From: GCA-2733415 sp049614485
GTDB taxonomy: Bacteria; Bacteroidota; Bacteroidia; Flavobacteriales; Flavobacteriaceae
Direction of reading: 5' to 3'
Length of the DNA: 29,860 nt
NCBI GenBank assembly: GCA_049614485.1
Contig: JBMZDR010000023.1
Location: forward strand, 1-29,860
Below are positions 20,717 through 28,152 of the stretch, in pieces (within the stretch, counting starts at the first letter, position 1; each line of letters begins with the position of its first letter). A model generated the notes under the pieces. The model was given only the letters and a program-made list of their open reading frames with translations, did no database searches and was not told the origin of the DNA. The position numbers were made by a program, and so were the translations under genes.

Positions 20717-21736
20717 ATGGAAATAAATTTAATAAGTGATACTGTAACACGTCCATCAAAGGAAATGTTGGAGAAAATGATGGTAGCCAAAGTAGGAGAT
20801 GATGTGTTTGGTGATGACCCTACAGTTAATGAGTTACAACATAAAGTAGCAGCTATGTTTGGTATGGAAGATGCCTTGTTTTTTCCATCTGGAACAATGG
20901 CAAATCAAGTGGCAATTAAAATACATACACAACCAGGTGATAAAATGTATTGCAATAAACTAGCTCATGTGTATAATTTTGAGGGTGGTGGTGCAGCATT
21001 TAATTCTGGTGTTACATGTAGTTTGTTGGCTGGTGAAAGAGGAATGTTTACCTCAGTACAATTAGAAGAAGTATTAACAGCAAAGGATAATATTCATTTG
21101 GCATTGTCGAGTTTAGTTTGTGTTGAAAACACAACCAATAAAGGAGGTGGTGCTTGCTGGGATTTTGAAGAATTAAAAAAAATAAGAACAGTTTGTAATG
21201 AAAATAACTTGAGTTTTCATTTAGATGGTGCACGTTTGTTTAATGCGCTTGTTGTTAAAAAAGAAACACCACAACAATACGGCCAGTTGTTTGATACCAT
21301 TTCTATTTGTTTGTCAAAAGGGTTGGGAGCGCCAGTGGGATCAGTATTAATTGGCAGTAAAGCAGCTATAAAGAAAGCGCTTAGGGTTAGAAAATTATTT
21401 GGCGGCGGTATGCGTCAAGCAGGTTATTTAGCTGCAGCTGCTATTTATGCATTAGATAATAATGTAGAACGATTAGCTCAAGATCATAAAAAAGCTAAAG
21501 AATTAAGAGACGTTTTGATGACGTGTTCATTTGTGAGTAATGTTGATCCTGTAGAAACAAATATTGTTATTTTTTACCTTAACAACGGGGTTAATGAAGA
21601 TGATTTTATTGCAAAAATGAAAGCTCATAATGTCTTGTTAATTGGTATGGGTGAAGGAAAACTGCGTATAGTAACGCACTTAAATTATACTGATGAGATG
21701 CACAAAAAATGCATTAGTATTTTGAAAGGTTTTTAA
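20717..21736 (+). CDS. ltaE: low-specificity L-threonine aldolase
   Basis: This fold-type I PLP enzyme splits threonine and allo-threonine into glycine and acetaldehyde. It has 339 residues. INLISDTVTRPSKEML is the conserved N-terminus, DDVFGDDPTVNELQ follows, FFPSGTMANQVA marks the cofactor phosphate region, HLDGARLFNA holds the PLP-ring aspartate, and SICLSKGLGAPVGSVL contains K201, the Schiff-base lysine. Most of these are signature elements of the threonine aldolase family. A TTG six bases upstream extends the frame by two codons, but the ATG at 20717 gives the canonical start. It is transcribed rightward, divergent from prfB; no clear terminator separates it from the OmpA gene 111 bases on. 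Confidence 0.95.
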   Translation: MEINLISDTVTRPSKEMLEKMMVAKVGDDVFGDDPTVNELQHKVAAMFGMEDALFFPSGTMANQVAIKIHTQPGDKMYCNKLAHVYNFEGGGAAFNSGVTCSLLAGERGMFTSVQLEEVLTAKDNIHLALSSLVCVENTTNKGGGACWDFEELKKIRTVCNENNLSFHLDGARLFNALVVKKETPQQYGQLFDTISICLSKGLGAPVGSVLIGSKAAIKKALRVRKLFGGGMRQAGYLAAAAIYALDNNVERLAQDHKKAKELRDVLMTCSFVSNVDPVETNIVIFYLNNGVNEDDFIAKMKAHNVLLIGMGEGKLRIVTHLNYTDEMHKKCISILKGF

Positions 21737-21847
21737 ATGTGGTTTGTTGTTATTTGTTTGATTTTTAGTTTGTTGTGTTTGTTTTTGAGCTCTTTTTTTG
21801 TACATTTAAAACAAACTTTATTTAACTAACTAAAAATTAAGTGAATT

Positions 21848-22951
21848 ATGAGAAAAGTATTATTGTGGGGAATAATGTTGATTTCTTGTGTGATTTTTGC
21901 ACAAGACTTGCCAGCTAATCCAGAAACAGGAAAGTGTTATGTTCGTTGTACAACACCTGATGTGTATGAAAACCAAGAGGTGAAAGTTATGTTGAGTCCA
22001 GCATATAAAAAACTACGAGTAATACCTGCAACCTATAAAACGGTTACCGAACAGGTTGTAGTAAAAGCGGCTAGTAAACGATTACGAGTTATACCCGAAG
22101 TTTGGGGAACCGAAGTGGTATCGTATGTAAAAAGGCAAGGAACAGACGCTTTGAGTATTGATCCGGCTAGATTATCACCAAGTTCAGAAACTATTGAGGT
22201 CAAACCAGCTTATTCACAATGGGAACTCGGGGCTAAAGCACCAGGTTGTGATTCATCAGATCCTAATGATTGTAGGTATTGGTGTTATAAAGGATATCCT
22301 GCAGAGTTTGTAACAATACAAACAAAGGTGCTAGCTAATGATGCATCAGCTTCAAGCAGTCCTATTTCAGAACGACCAGGGTCGTATACTATGAAAGTTG
22401 TTAAAGAACCAGCACGAGTAGAGGAAATAGATATACCAGCTAAATATGCAACAATAACTAAAACGGTAGTGGATACGCCTGCTAAAACAGTAGAACAAAC
22501 AGTAGAGGCTGTGTATAAAACGCTAACTAAAGAAGTGCTAAAGACTAAAGGAGGCTTAACAGAATGGAAAGAAGTTGATTGTGCTTTATTAGAATATACA
22601 GACTTAAATATTAACTGGAATTTGGGTAGTGCAACTTTAACAGCAAGTGCTAAGTCAGAAATTGACGCTAAATTATTGCCTGTTCTGAATAATAATGCAG
22701 GGTCTAAAGTAGAAGTAGCTTCTCATACTGATGCTAGAGGTACAGCAGAAAGTAATCAAGTATTGTCTGAGAGAAGAGCGCAATCAGTGTCTAACTATTT
22801 AATTTCTAAAGGAATAAATCCTAGTAGATTGGTTTCTAACGGATATGGTGAGCGCCAATTGTTGAACAGGTGTTCTGATGGAGTTTCATGTACAGAAAGA
22901 GAACATAGAGCTAATAGACGAACTCAATTTAGGCTTATAAATAATGAGTAG
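21848..22951 (+). CDS. OmpA-family envelope protein with internal Tyr/Thr/Val repeats
   Basis: This 367-residue envelope protein has a signal peptide (VLLWGIMLISCVIFAQ; cleavage after FAQ, although LISC also fits a lipobox). The C-terminal 110 residues are an OmpA peptidoglycan-binding domain: VEVASHTDARGTAESNQVLS, ERRAQSVSNYLISKGI and GYGERQLLNRC, followed by HRANRRTQFRLI. The middle is repetitive, with KKLRVIPATYKTVTEQVV and KRLRVIPEVWGTEVV, and later PAKYATITKTVVDTPAKTV and EAVYKTLTKEVL. These recur as (P)A-x-Y-x-T-[VIL]-T-x-x-V and may be short beta hairpins. The mature part has eight cysteines, suggesting disulfides in the periplasm. It probably links outer membrane and cell wall; the repeat region's role is unknown. 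Confidence 0.88.
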   Translation: MRKVLLWGIMLISCVIFAQDLPANPETGKCYVRCTTPDVYENQEVKVMLSPAYKKLRVIPATYKTVTEQVVVKAASKRLRVIPEVWGTEVVSYVKRQGTDALSIDPARLSPSSETIEVKPAYSQWELGAKAPGCDSSDPNDCRYWCYKGYPAEFVTIQTKVLANDASASSSPISERPGSYTMKVVKEPARVEEIDIPAKYATITKTVVDTPAKTVEQTVEAVYKTLTKEVLKTKGGLTEWKEVDCALLEYTDLNINWNLGSATLTASAKSEIDAKLLPVLNNNAGSKVEVASHTDARGTAESNQVLSERRAQSVSNYLISKGINPSRLVSNGYGERQLLNRCSDGVSCTEREHRANRRTQFRLINNE

Positions 22952-22964
22952 ATTTTAAGTAAAT

Positions 22965-22994
22965 AAAAAAAGGCTGCAATTGCAGCCTTTTTTT
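22965..22994. terminator. bidirectional terminator between the OmpA-family gene and ybaB
   Basis: A perfect 30-base palindrome centred at 22979/22980 (core GGCTGCAATTGCAGCC) has runs of A and T on its two sides. It lies between convergent genes and touches the ybaB stop codon at 22994-22996. Confidence 0.9.
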
Positions 22995-23317
22995 TATTTA
23001 AACATATCCATGCCAGGAATGTTTGGCATGCCTTCTTTGGCAACAGCGCCAAGTTCAGCATCATTTATTTCTGATGCTTTTTTAATAGCTTTGTTTAAAG
23101 TTAAAATTAAATAGTCCTCCAGTTGTTCTTTGTCTTCAAGTAAAGCGTCATCTATAGAAATAGTTTTTAATTCTCTATTAGCAGTTAAGGTTACTTTTAG
23201 TAAATTATCAGAGCTATTTTCGTCAATTAACACACTGTTTAAGCGTTGCTTTGTTGCTTCAACTTTGGCTTGAGTTTCTTTTAATTTACCCATCATACCC
23301 ATTAAATCTCCAAACAT
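22994..23317 (-). CDS. YbaB/EbfC family nucleoid-associated protein
   Basis: This small DNA-binding protein of the YbaB/EbfC family forms tweezer-like dimers on DNA. Starting at the ATG at 23317 it has 107 residues: MFGDLMGMMGKLKETQAKVE, a long first helix, then NLLKVTLTANRELKTISIDD (the family's beta strands) and LILTLNKAIKKASEINDA (second helix), ending in GMPNIPGMDMF. The frame extends three codons to a TTG at 23326, but the family begins at M-F-G. In many bacteria ybaB follows dnaX; here it is alone, divergent from the S9 peptidase gene, so the usual recombination-gene context is missing. Confidence 0.92.
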   Translation of the reverse strand: MFGDLMGMMGKLKETQAKVEATKQRLNSVLIDENSSDNLLKVTLTANRELKTISIDDALLEDKEQLEDYLILTLNKAIKKASEINDAELGAVAKEGMPNIPGMDMFK

Positions 23318-23383
23318 TTTTATCAATTTTTAATATTAGTGAATAGTTTTTGTATTTTTAAAAAGTCGAAAATACTAAATAAA

Positions 23384-25519
23384 ATGATAAAAAAGCTTTC
23401 AGTCCTTATTCTTACGCTTATTTTTGCAACTGCTTGTAAAAAAGAGACTCCAATGAATATAACAGATAAAATTTTAGCGCCTACTGCAGAAAAAAGACCT
23501 AAAACCCTAGAGAAACATGGTGATGTTAGAATAGATAACTACTATTGGTTGAATGAAAAGGATAACGAAGAGGTGATAGATTATCTTGAAAGAGAAAATG
23601 ATTATTATAATAAAATGACAAGTGATACTAAAAAGTTTCAGGAATCGTTATTTGAAGAAATGAAAGGGAGAATAAAGGAGGATGACTCTTCTGTGCCTTA
23701 TAAATATAATGGGTATTGGTATATTACAAAATACGAAATAGGTAAGGATTATCCGGTTTATACAAGAAAGAAAGATTCGTTAACGGCCAATGAAGAAGTG
23801 TTATTTGACTGTAATAAAATGGCTGAAGGACACTCATACTTTAACCTAAGCGGTATAAATGTAAGTCCAGATAATAAATATGTTGCTTTTGGAGTAGATA
23901 CTATAAGTAGAAGACAATATGTAATTCAAATTAAAAATATTGAAACTGGAGAAGTATTGCCTTATAAAATAGAAAACACTACAGGAGGATCTACTTGGGC
24001 GAATGATAACATGACGTTGTTTTACACTAGAAAAGATGACGAAACATTGCGTTCAGACAGAGTTTTTAAACATTTTTTAAATGATAACCCTAAAAATGAC
24101 AAAGAAGTTTTTAATGAAACTGATGAAACGTTCAGCACTTTTGTGTATAAATCTAAATCAAAGAAATTTATAATTATAGGGTCAAGTAGTACTTTAACGA
24201 GTGAATATCAAATTTTAAATGCCAATACTCCAGATGGCGATTTTAAAGTGTTTCAAGCCAGAGAACGTGGGTTAGAATACGACATAGCACACTTTGAAAA
24301 TAAATTTTATATAGTAACAAACAAAGATAAAGCTATTAACTTTAAACTAATGGTTACCCCAGAAAATAAAACATCACAAGATAATTGGGCCGATTTTATA
24401 CCGCATAGGGAAAATGTTTTATTAGAAGATATTGAAATTTTTAAAGACTATCTTGTTGTGAGTGAGCGAGAAAATGGCTTATCAAAAATAAAAATATCAC
24501 GATGGGATGGCTCTAAGTCATATTACTTGCCTTTTGATAATGAAACTTATTCAGTTTACACCTCTGTAAACGTTGATTTTGATACACATATTTTACGTTA
24601 CGGTTACAACTCTTTTACAACACCTTCATCAACTATAGATTTCAATATGGAAACTAAAGAGAAAGAGGTAAAAAAAGAACAAGAGGTTTTAGGAGGGCAG
24701 TTTGATAAAAATAATTACACATCAGAAAGAATATGGGCAACAGCAAGAGATGGCGAAAAAGTGGCCATCTCATTAGTGTATAGAAAAGATACTAAATTGA
24801 ATAAAAACACACCGCTGTTGCAGTACGCTTACGGATCATACGGGTATACAATTTCAGATGGCTTTAGTACCACACGTTTAAGCTTGTTAGACCGTGGTTT
24901 TGTCTTTGCAATTGCACACATACGTGGTAGTGAGTATTTAGGAAGGCATTGGTATGAAGACGGTAAATTATACAAAAAAATGAACACGTTTACAGATTTT
25001 ATTGATTGCTCCAAGCACTTAATAAAGGAAAACTATACATCAGCCAAGCATTTATACGCAATGGGGGGTAGTGCAGGAGGACTGTTGATGGGGTCAATAA
25101 TGAATTTAAGCCCTGAAACCTACAACGGAGTAGTTGCAGTTGTACCATTCGTAGATGTTGTTACAACAATGCTAGACGATTCGATACCTTTAACAACAGG
25201 AGAATATGATGAATGGGGGAACCCTAATGAGAAAGGCTATTATGATTACATGAAATCCTACTCACCATATGATAACGTAGTAGCACAAAATTATCCAAAT
25301 ACATTTATTATAACCGGTTTTCATGATTCTCAAGTACAGTATTTTGAACCAGCAAAATGGACAGCAAAATTAAGAGAGTTAAAAACAGATGATAATCTAT
25401 TGTTATTTAAGTGTGATATGGACTCTGGTCACGGTGGTGCATCAGGTAGATTTGAGGCTTTAAAAGAAATCGCAGCTGAGTATGCATTCATGTTAAATTT
25501 AGAAAAAATTAAAGAGTAA
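23384..25519 (+). CDS. S9 prolyl oligopeptidase / oligopeptidase B-like lipoprotein
   Basis: This 711-residue serine peptidase of family S9A has an N-terminal seven-bladed propeller and a C-terminal alpha/beta hydrolase domain. The N-terminus KKLSVLILTLIFATACKKE is a lipoprotein signal with cysteine after A-T-A, so it is probably attached to the outer membrane facing the periplasm. The catalytic serine is in AMGGSAGGLLMG, the aspartate in GFHDSQVQYFEP and the histidine in DMDSGHGGASGRF, in the correct order. ILAPTAEKRPKTLEKHGDVR and IDNYYWLNEKDNEEV match the oligopeptidase B start. A GTG at 23339 would extend the frame, but the ATG at 23384 gives a proper lipoprotein signal. A one-mismatch -7 box (TATTTTTA, 23353-23360) may drive it. 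Confidence 0.92.
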   Translation: MIKKLSVLILTLIFATACKKETPMNITDKILAPTAEKRPKTLEKHGDVRIDNYYWLNEKDNEEVIDYLERENDYYNKMTSDTKKFQESLFEEMKGRIKEDDSSVPYKYNGYWYITKYEIGKDYPVYTRKKDSLTANEEVLFDCNKMAEGHSYFNLSGINVSPDNKYVAFGVDTISRRQYVIQIKNIETGEVLPYKIENTTGGSTWANDNMTLFYTRKDDETLRSDRVFKHFLNDNPKNDKEVFNETDETFSTFVYKSKSKKFIIIGSSSTLTSEYQILNANTPDGDFKVFQARERGLEYDIAHFENKFYIVTNKDKAINFKLMVTPENKTSQDNWADFIPHRENVLLEDIEIFKDYLVVSERENGLSKIKISRWDGSKSYYLPFDNETYSVYTSVNVDFDTHILRYGYNSFTTPSSTIDFNMETKEKEVKKEQEVLGGQFDKNNYTSERIWATARDGEKVAISLVYRKDTKLNKNTPLLQYAYGSYGYTISDGFSTTRLSLLDRGFVFAIAHIRGSEYLGRHWYEDGKLYKKMNTFTDFIDCSKHLIKENYTSAKHLYAMGGSAGGLLMGSIMNLSPETYNGVVAVVPFVDVVTTMLDDSIPLTTGEYDEWGNPNEKGYYDYMKSYSPYDNVVAQNYPNTFIITGFHDSQVQYFEPAKWTAKLRELKTDDNLLLFKCDMDSGHGGASGRFEALKEIAAEYAFMLNLEKIKE

Positions 25520-25530
25520 AAAAAAATAAC

Positions 25531-25538
25531 TATCTTTG
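25531..25538 (+). promoter_or_regulatory. -7 promoter box for the cysteine-synthase-like gene
   Basis: TATCTTTG is a perfect TAnnTTTG box beginning 12 bases after the S9 peptidase stop codon. The predicted start is near 25543, leaving a leader of about 48 bases that contains a hairpin. No TTG -33 element is present at normal spacing. Confidence 0.5.
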
Positions 25539-25542
25539 TCAG

Positions 25543-25572
25543 GTTGTTTTATTGTCAGACTAGTAGAACAAC
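25543..25572 (+). other. leader hairpin before the cysteine-synthase-like gene
   Basis: GTTGTTTTA (25543-25551) pairs with TAGAACAAC (25564-25572), nine pairs including one G-U, with a 12-base loop. It begins at the predicted transcription start, so the 5' end of the mRNA would be folded. No T tract follows, so it is not a terminator. Confidence 0.4.
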
Positions 25573-25590
25573 TCAATTTTAAAATCATTT

Positions 25591-26631
25591 ATGAGAGAAG
25601 AAATTCAAGCATATAACAGTGTTTTAGATTTAGTAGGAAACACACCATTAATAAAGTTAGATCAAATAACTCAAAACTTAAAAGGAAACTTTTTTGCTAA
25701 AGTTGAAGCCTTTAATCCAGGGCATTCTTCGAAAGATAGAATTGCATTATATATTATAGAAGAGGCAGAAAGAAAGGGAATAATAAAACCTGGTGATACA
25801 ATTATAGAAACCACTTCAGGAAACACAGGATTTAGTATTGCAATGGTGAGCGTTATAAAAGGTTACGAATGCATATTAGCGGTAAGCTCTAAATCGTCTC
25901 CAGACAAAATAGATATGTTACGTACAATGGGGGCTAAAGTGTATGTGTGTCCTGCAAACGTTAGTGCTGATGATCCAAGGTCTTATTATGAGGTTGCAAA
26001 ACGTTTACATAAAGAAGTAAAAGGCTCTGTTTATATTAATCAGTATTTTAATGAATTAAATATTGATGCACATTACCACTCAACAGGTCCGGAAATATGG
26101 AATCAAACAAAAGGACAGATTACACATTTAGTTGCTTGTAGTGGTACAGGAGGAACAATATCAGGTACAGCAAAATATTTAAAAGAGCAAAATCCAGATG
26201 TTCAAATTCTAGGGGTTGATGCTTTTGGATCTGTTTTAAAAAGTTTTCATGAAACCAGAGAGTTTGATAAAGATGAAATTTACCCATACCGAATAGAAGG
26301 CTTAGGTAAAAACTTAATCCCATCTGCTACAGATTTTGATGCAATAGATGAATTTGTAAAAGTAACTGATCAAGAAAGTGCACACACCGCTAGAGAATTA
26401 GCTAAAAGTGAAGGCTTATTTGTAGGGTATACAAGTGGTGCTGCAGTTCAAGCAGTAAAACAATACGCTGAGGAAGGGAAATTTGATGAAAACAGTAATG
26501 TTGTAGTGATTTTACCAGACCACGGTTCGCGTTATATGAGTAAAATTTACAATGATGATTGGATGGAAAACCAAGGGTTTTTTGATACTGTTCAAGAAGA
26601 AAATCCAAAGAAAATAGAATACGTCAAGTAA
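25591..26631 (+). CDS. cysteine synthase / cystathionine beta-synthase-like PLP enzyme, candidate cysteate synthase
   Basis: This fold-type II PLP enzyme has 346 residues and no CBS regulatory domain. VGNTPLIKL opens the family pattern. NPGHSSKDR holds K48, the Schiff-base lysine, with His and Ser where most cysteine synthases have Gly and Val (N-P-x-G-S-V-K-D-R). ETTSGNTGFSIA is the substrate-carboxylate loop, ACSGTGGTISG the phosphate cup, and YTSGAAV the C-terminal ring contact. Enzymes of this kind replace the beta substituent of serine derivatives with a thiol or other sulfur nucleophile. The next gene is an alpha-oxoamine synthase. Since flavobacteria make sulfonolipids by condensing cysteate with an acyl donor, cysteate formation from a phosphoserine- or acetylserine-type substrate and sulfite is a plausible role. 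Ordinary cysteine or cystathionine synthesis is the alternative. Confidence 0.85.
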   Translation: MREEIQAYNSVLDLVGNTPLIKLDQITQNLKGNFFAKVEAFNPGHSSKDRIALYIIEEAERKGIIKPGDTIIETTSGNTGFSIAMVSVIKGYECILAVSSKSSPDKIDMLRTMGAKVYVCPANVSADDPRSYYEVAKRLHKEVKGSVYINQYFNELNIDAHYHSTGPEIWNQTKGQITHLVACSGTGGTISGTAKYLKEQNPDVQILGVDAFGSVLKSFHETREFDKDEIYPYRIEGLGKNLIPSATDFDAIDEFVKVTDQESAHTARELAKSEGLFVGYTSGAAVQAVKQYAEEGKFDENSNVVVILPDHGSRYMSKIYNDDWMENQGFFDTVQEENPKKIEYVK

Positions 26632-26653
26632 TTATTTGCGTTAAGATAGAGTT

Positions 26654-26687
26654 AAAAAGAGCGGTAACATTTGTTGCTGCTCTTTTT
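26654..26687 (+). terminator. terminator after the cysteine-synthase-like gene
   Basis: A 15-pair stem (26654-26668 with 26673-26687, including two G-U pairs; outer part AAAAAGAGC / GCTCTTTTT) has a 4-base loop and ends in a T run. It lies 22 bases after the stop codon, so this gene and the next are separate transcripts or only partly read through. Confidence 0.82.
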
Positions 26688-26725
26688 TGTTGCTAAAAAT
26701 ATTATGATAAAAGGGTTTATTTAAT

Positions 26726-26733
26726 TATTTTCG
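26726..26733 (+). promoter_or_regulatory. possible -7 box for the alpha-oxoamine synthase gene
   Basis: TATTTTCG differs from TAnnTTTG by one base, 26 bases upstream of the ATG at 26760 and just after the preceding terminator. No TTG -33 element was found. The position is right but the match is imperfect. Confidence 0.35.
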
Positions 26734-26759
26734 CAGTTGTAAAATCTAAAATTGATATA

Positions 26760-28019
26760 ATGAGAGATTTATTTGAAAAAATCTATAAGGATAAAGGACC
26801 TCTAGGTAAATGGGCAGAGCAAGCAGAAGGTTACTTTGTATTCCCTAAACTTGAAGGTGAGATTTCTAACAGAATGAAGTTTCAAGGAAAAGAGGTAGTT
26901 ACATGGAGTATCAATGATTATTTAGGTCTTGCAAATCATCCAGAAGTAAGAAAAGTGGATGGGGAAGCTGGTGTAAAATATGGTTCTGCTTACCCTATGG
27001 GGGCAAGAATGATGTCTGGTCATACAGAATTACATGAGCAATTACAAGATGAGTTAGCTGAATTTGTTCAAAAAGAAGCTGCTTACTTAGTGAATTTTGG
27101 ATACCAAGGAATGGTCTCTGCAATTGACTCATTAGTAACAAAAGATGATATTATTGTTTATGATGTTGATGCACATGCATGTATTATTGACGGTGTTCGT
27201 TTACATATGGGTAAACGTTTTACTTATAAACATAATGATATTGAAAGTATCGAAAAGAATTTAGGAAGAGCTGTTAAGCTTGCAGAAAAAACAGGTGGAG
27301 GAATCTTATTGATTTCAGAAGGTGTTTTTGGAATGCGTGGTGAACAAGGAAAACTTAAAGAAATTATAGCATTAAAAGATAAGTATAACTTCCGTTTATT
27401 AGTAGATGACGCTCACGGGTTTGGAACTCTAGGGAAAACTGGTGCGGGAACTGGTGAGGAGCAAGGCTGTCAAGACGGTATTGATGTGTACTTTGCAACA
27501 TTCGCAAAATCAATGGCAAGTACTGGAGCATTTTTTGCGGCAGATCAAGAAATCATTGATTTCATGAAATACAACATGCGTTCACAAATGTTTGCTAAAT
27601 CATTACAAATGCAATTGGTAGTAGGGGCCCTTAAGCGTTTAGAAATGTTAAAAACCATGCCTGAACTTAAAGAAAAGTTATGGGATAATGTTCGAGCTTT
27701 ACAAGGTGGTTTACGTGAAAGAGGTTTTGATTTAGGTACAACACAAACTTGTATCACACCAGTGTATTTAAAAGGTAGTATTCCTGAAGCAATGGCGTTG
27801 GTAAAAGATTTAAGAGAAAACTTTGGGGTGTTCTGTTCTATAGTTGTGTATCCGGTAATACCAAAAGGATTAATCTTATTGCGTTTAATCCCAACCACGT
27901 CTCATACCATGGAAGATATTGAAATAACTTTAAATGCGTTTTCAGGAATTAGAGAGCGTTTGGAAAACGGGACCTATAAGAAATTATCAGCAAAGGTATC
28001 TGCTGCAATGGGTGAATAA
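26760..28019 (+). CDS. alpha-oxoamine synthase; candidate cysteate (or serine) acyltransferase of sulfonolipid/sphingolipid synthesis
   Basis: This 419-residue fold-type I PLP enzyme of the alpha-oxoamine synthase family (KBL, BioF, ALAS, serine palmitoyltransferase) condenses an amino acid with an acyl thioester while losing CO2. Motifs: TWSINDYLGLANHPEV, GSAYPMGARMMSGHTELHEQ, YDVDAHACIIDG, LLVDDAHGFGTLGKTGAGT for the PLP-ring aspartate and histidine, and ATFAKSMASTGAFFA with K250 as the Schiff-base lysine. The N-terminal extension (about 60 residues before the NDYLGL motif) exceeds that of BioF and is closer to serine palmitoyltransferase-like enzymes. Flavobacterium johnsoniae uses an enzyme of this family as a cysteate fatty-acyl transferase for capnine. 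The neighbouring cysteine-synthase-like gene favours that function here; sphingolipid or other roles remain possible. Confidence 0.88.
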   Translation: MRDLFEKIYKDKGPLGKWAEQAEGYFVFPKLEGEISNRMKFQGKEVVTWSINDYLGLANHPEVRKVDGEAGVKYGSAYPMGARMMSGHTELHEQLQDELAEFVQKEAAYLVNFGYQGMVSAIDSLVTKDDIIVYDVDAHACIIDGVRLHMGKRFTYKHNDIESIEKNLGRAVKLAEKTGGGILLISEGVFGMRGEQGKLKEIIALKDKYNFRLLVDDAHGFGTLGKTGAGTGEEQGCQDGIDVYFATFAKSMASTGAFFAADQEIIDFMKYNMRSQMFAKSLQMQLVVGALKRLEMLKTMPELKEKLWDNVRALQGGLRERGFDLGTTQTCITPVYLKGSIPEAMALVKDLRENFGVFCSIVVYPVIPKGLILLRLIPTTSHTMEDIEITLNAFSGIRERLENGTYKKLSAKVSAAMGE

Positions 28020-28038
28020 TTTATAAGACTATTTGATT

Positions 28039-28072
28039 AAAAAAGGCTTTGATGACAATCAAAGCCTTTTTT
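28039..28072 (+). terminator. terminator after the alpha-oxoamine synthase gene
   Basis: AAAAAAGGCTTTGAT (28039-28053) pairs perfectly with ATCAAAGCCTTTTTT (28058-28072) around a GACA loop, 20 bases after the stop codon. Confidence 0.9.
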
Positions 28073-28117
28073 GATTTTAAAGCAACAGATAATAGTATTT
28101 CACATGTATTATTTCTT

Positions 28118-28125
28118 TAGCTTTG
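28118..28125 (+). promoter_or_regulatory. -7 promoter box for the RNA methyltransferase gene
   Basis: TAGCTTTG is a perfect TAnnTTTG box. It overlaps a TTG at 28123 that is the earliest in-frame start, so translation is assigned to the ATG at 28153, about 23 bases after the predicted start site. Confidence 0.55.
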
Positions 28126-28152
28126 CAAGGATTTTTTTTAAGTACACATAAC

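Noticed and set aside
23339..23383. GTG start for the S9 peptidase
   Set aside because: It would place 15 extra residues before a good lipoprotein signal that begins at the ATG at 23384.
28123..28152. TTG start for the RNA methyltransferase
   Set aside because: The codon is inside a perfect -7 box, so it would not be on the transcript.
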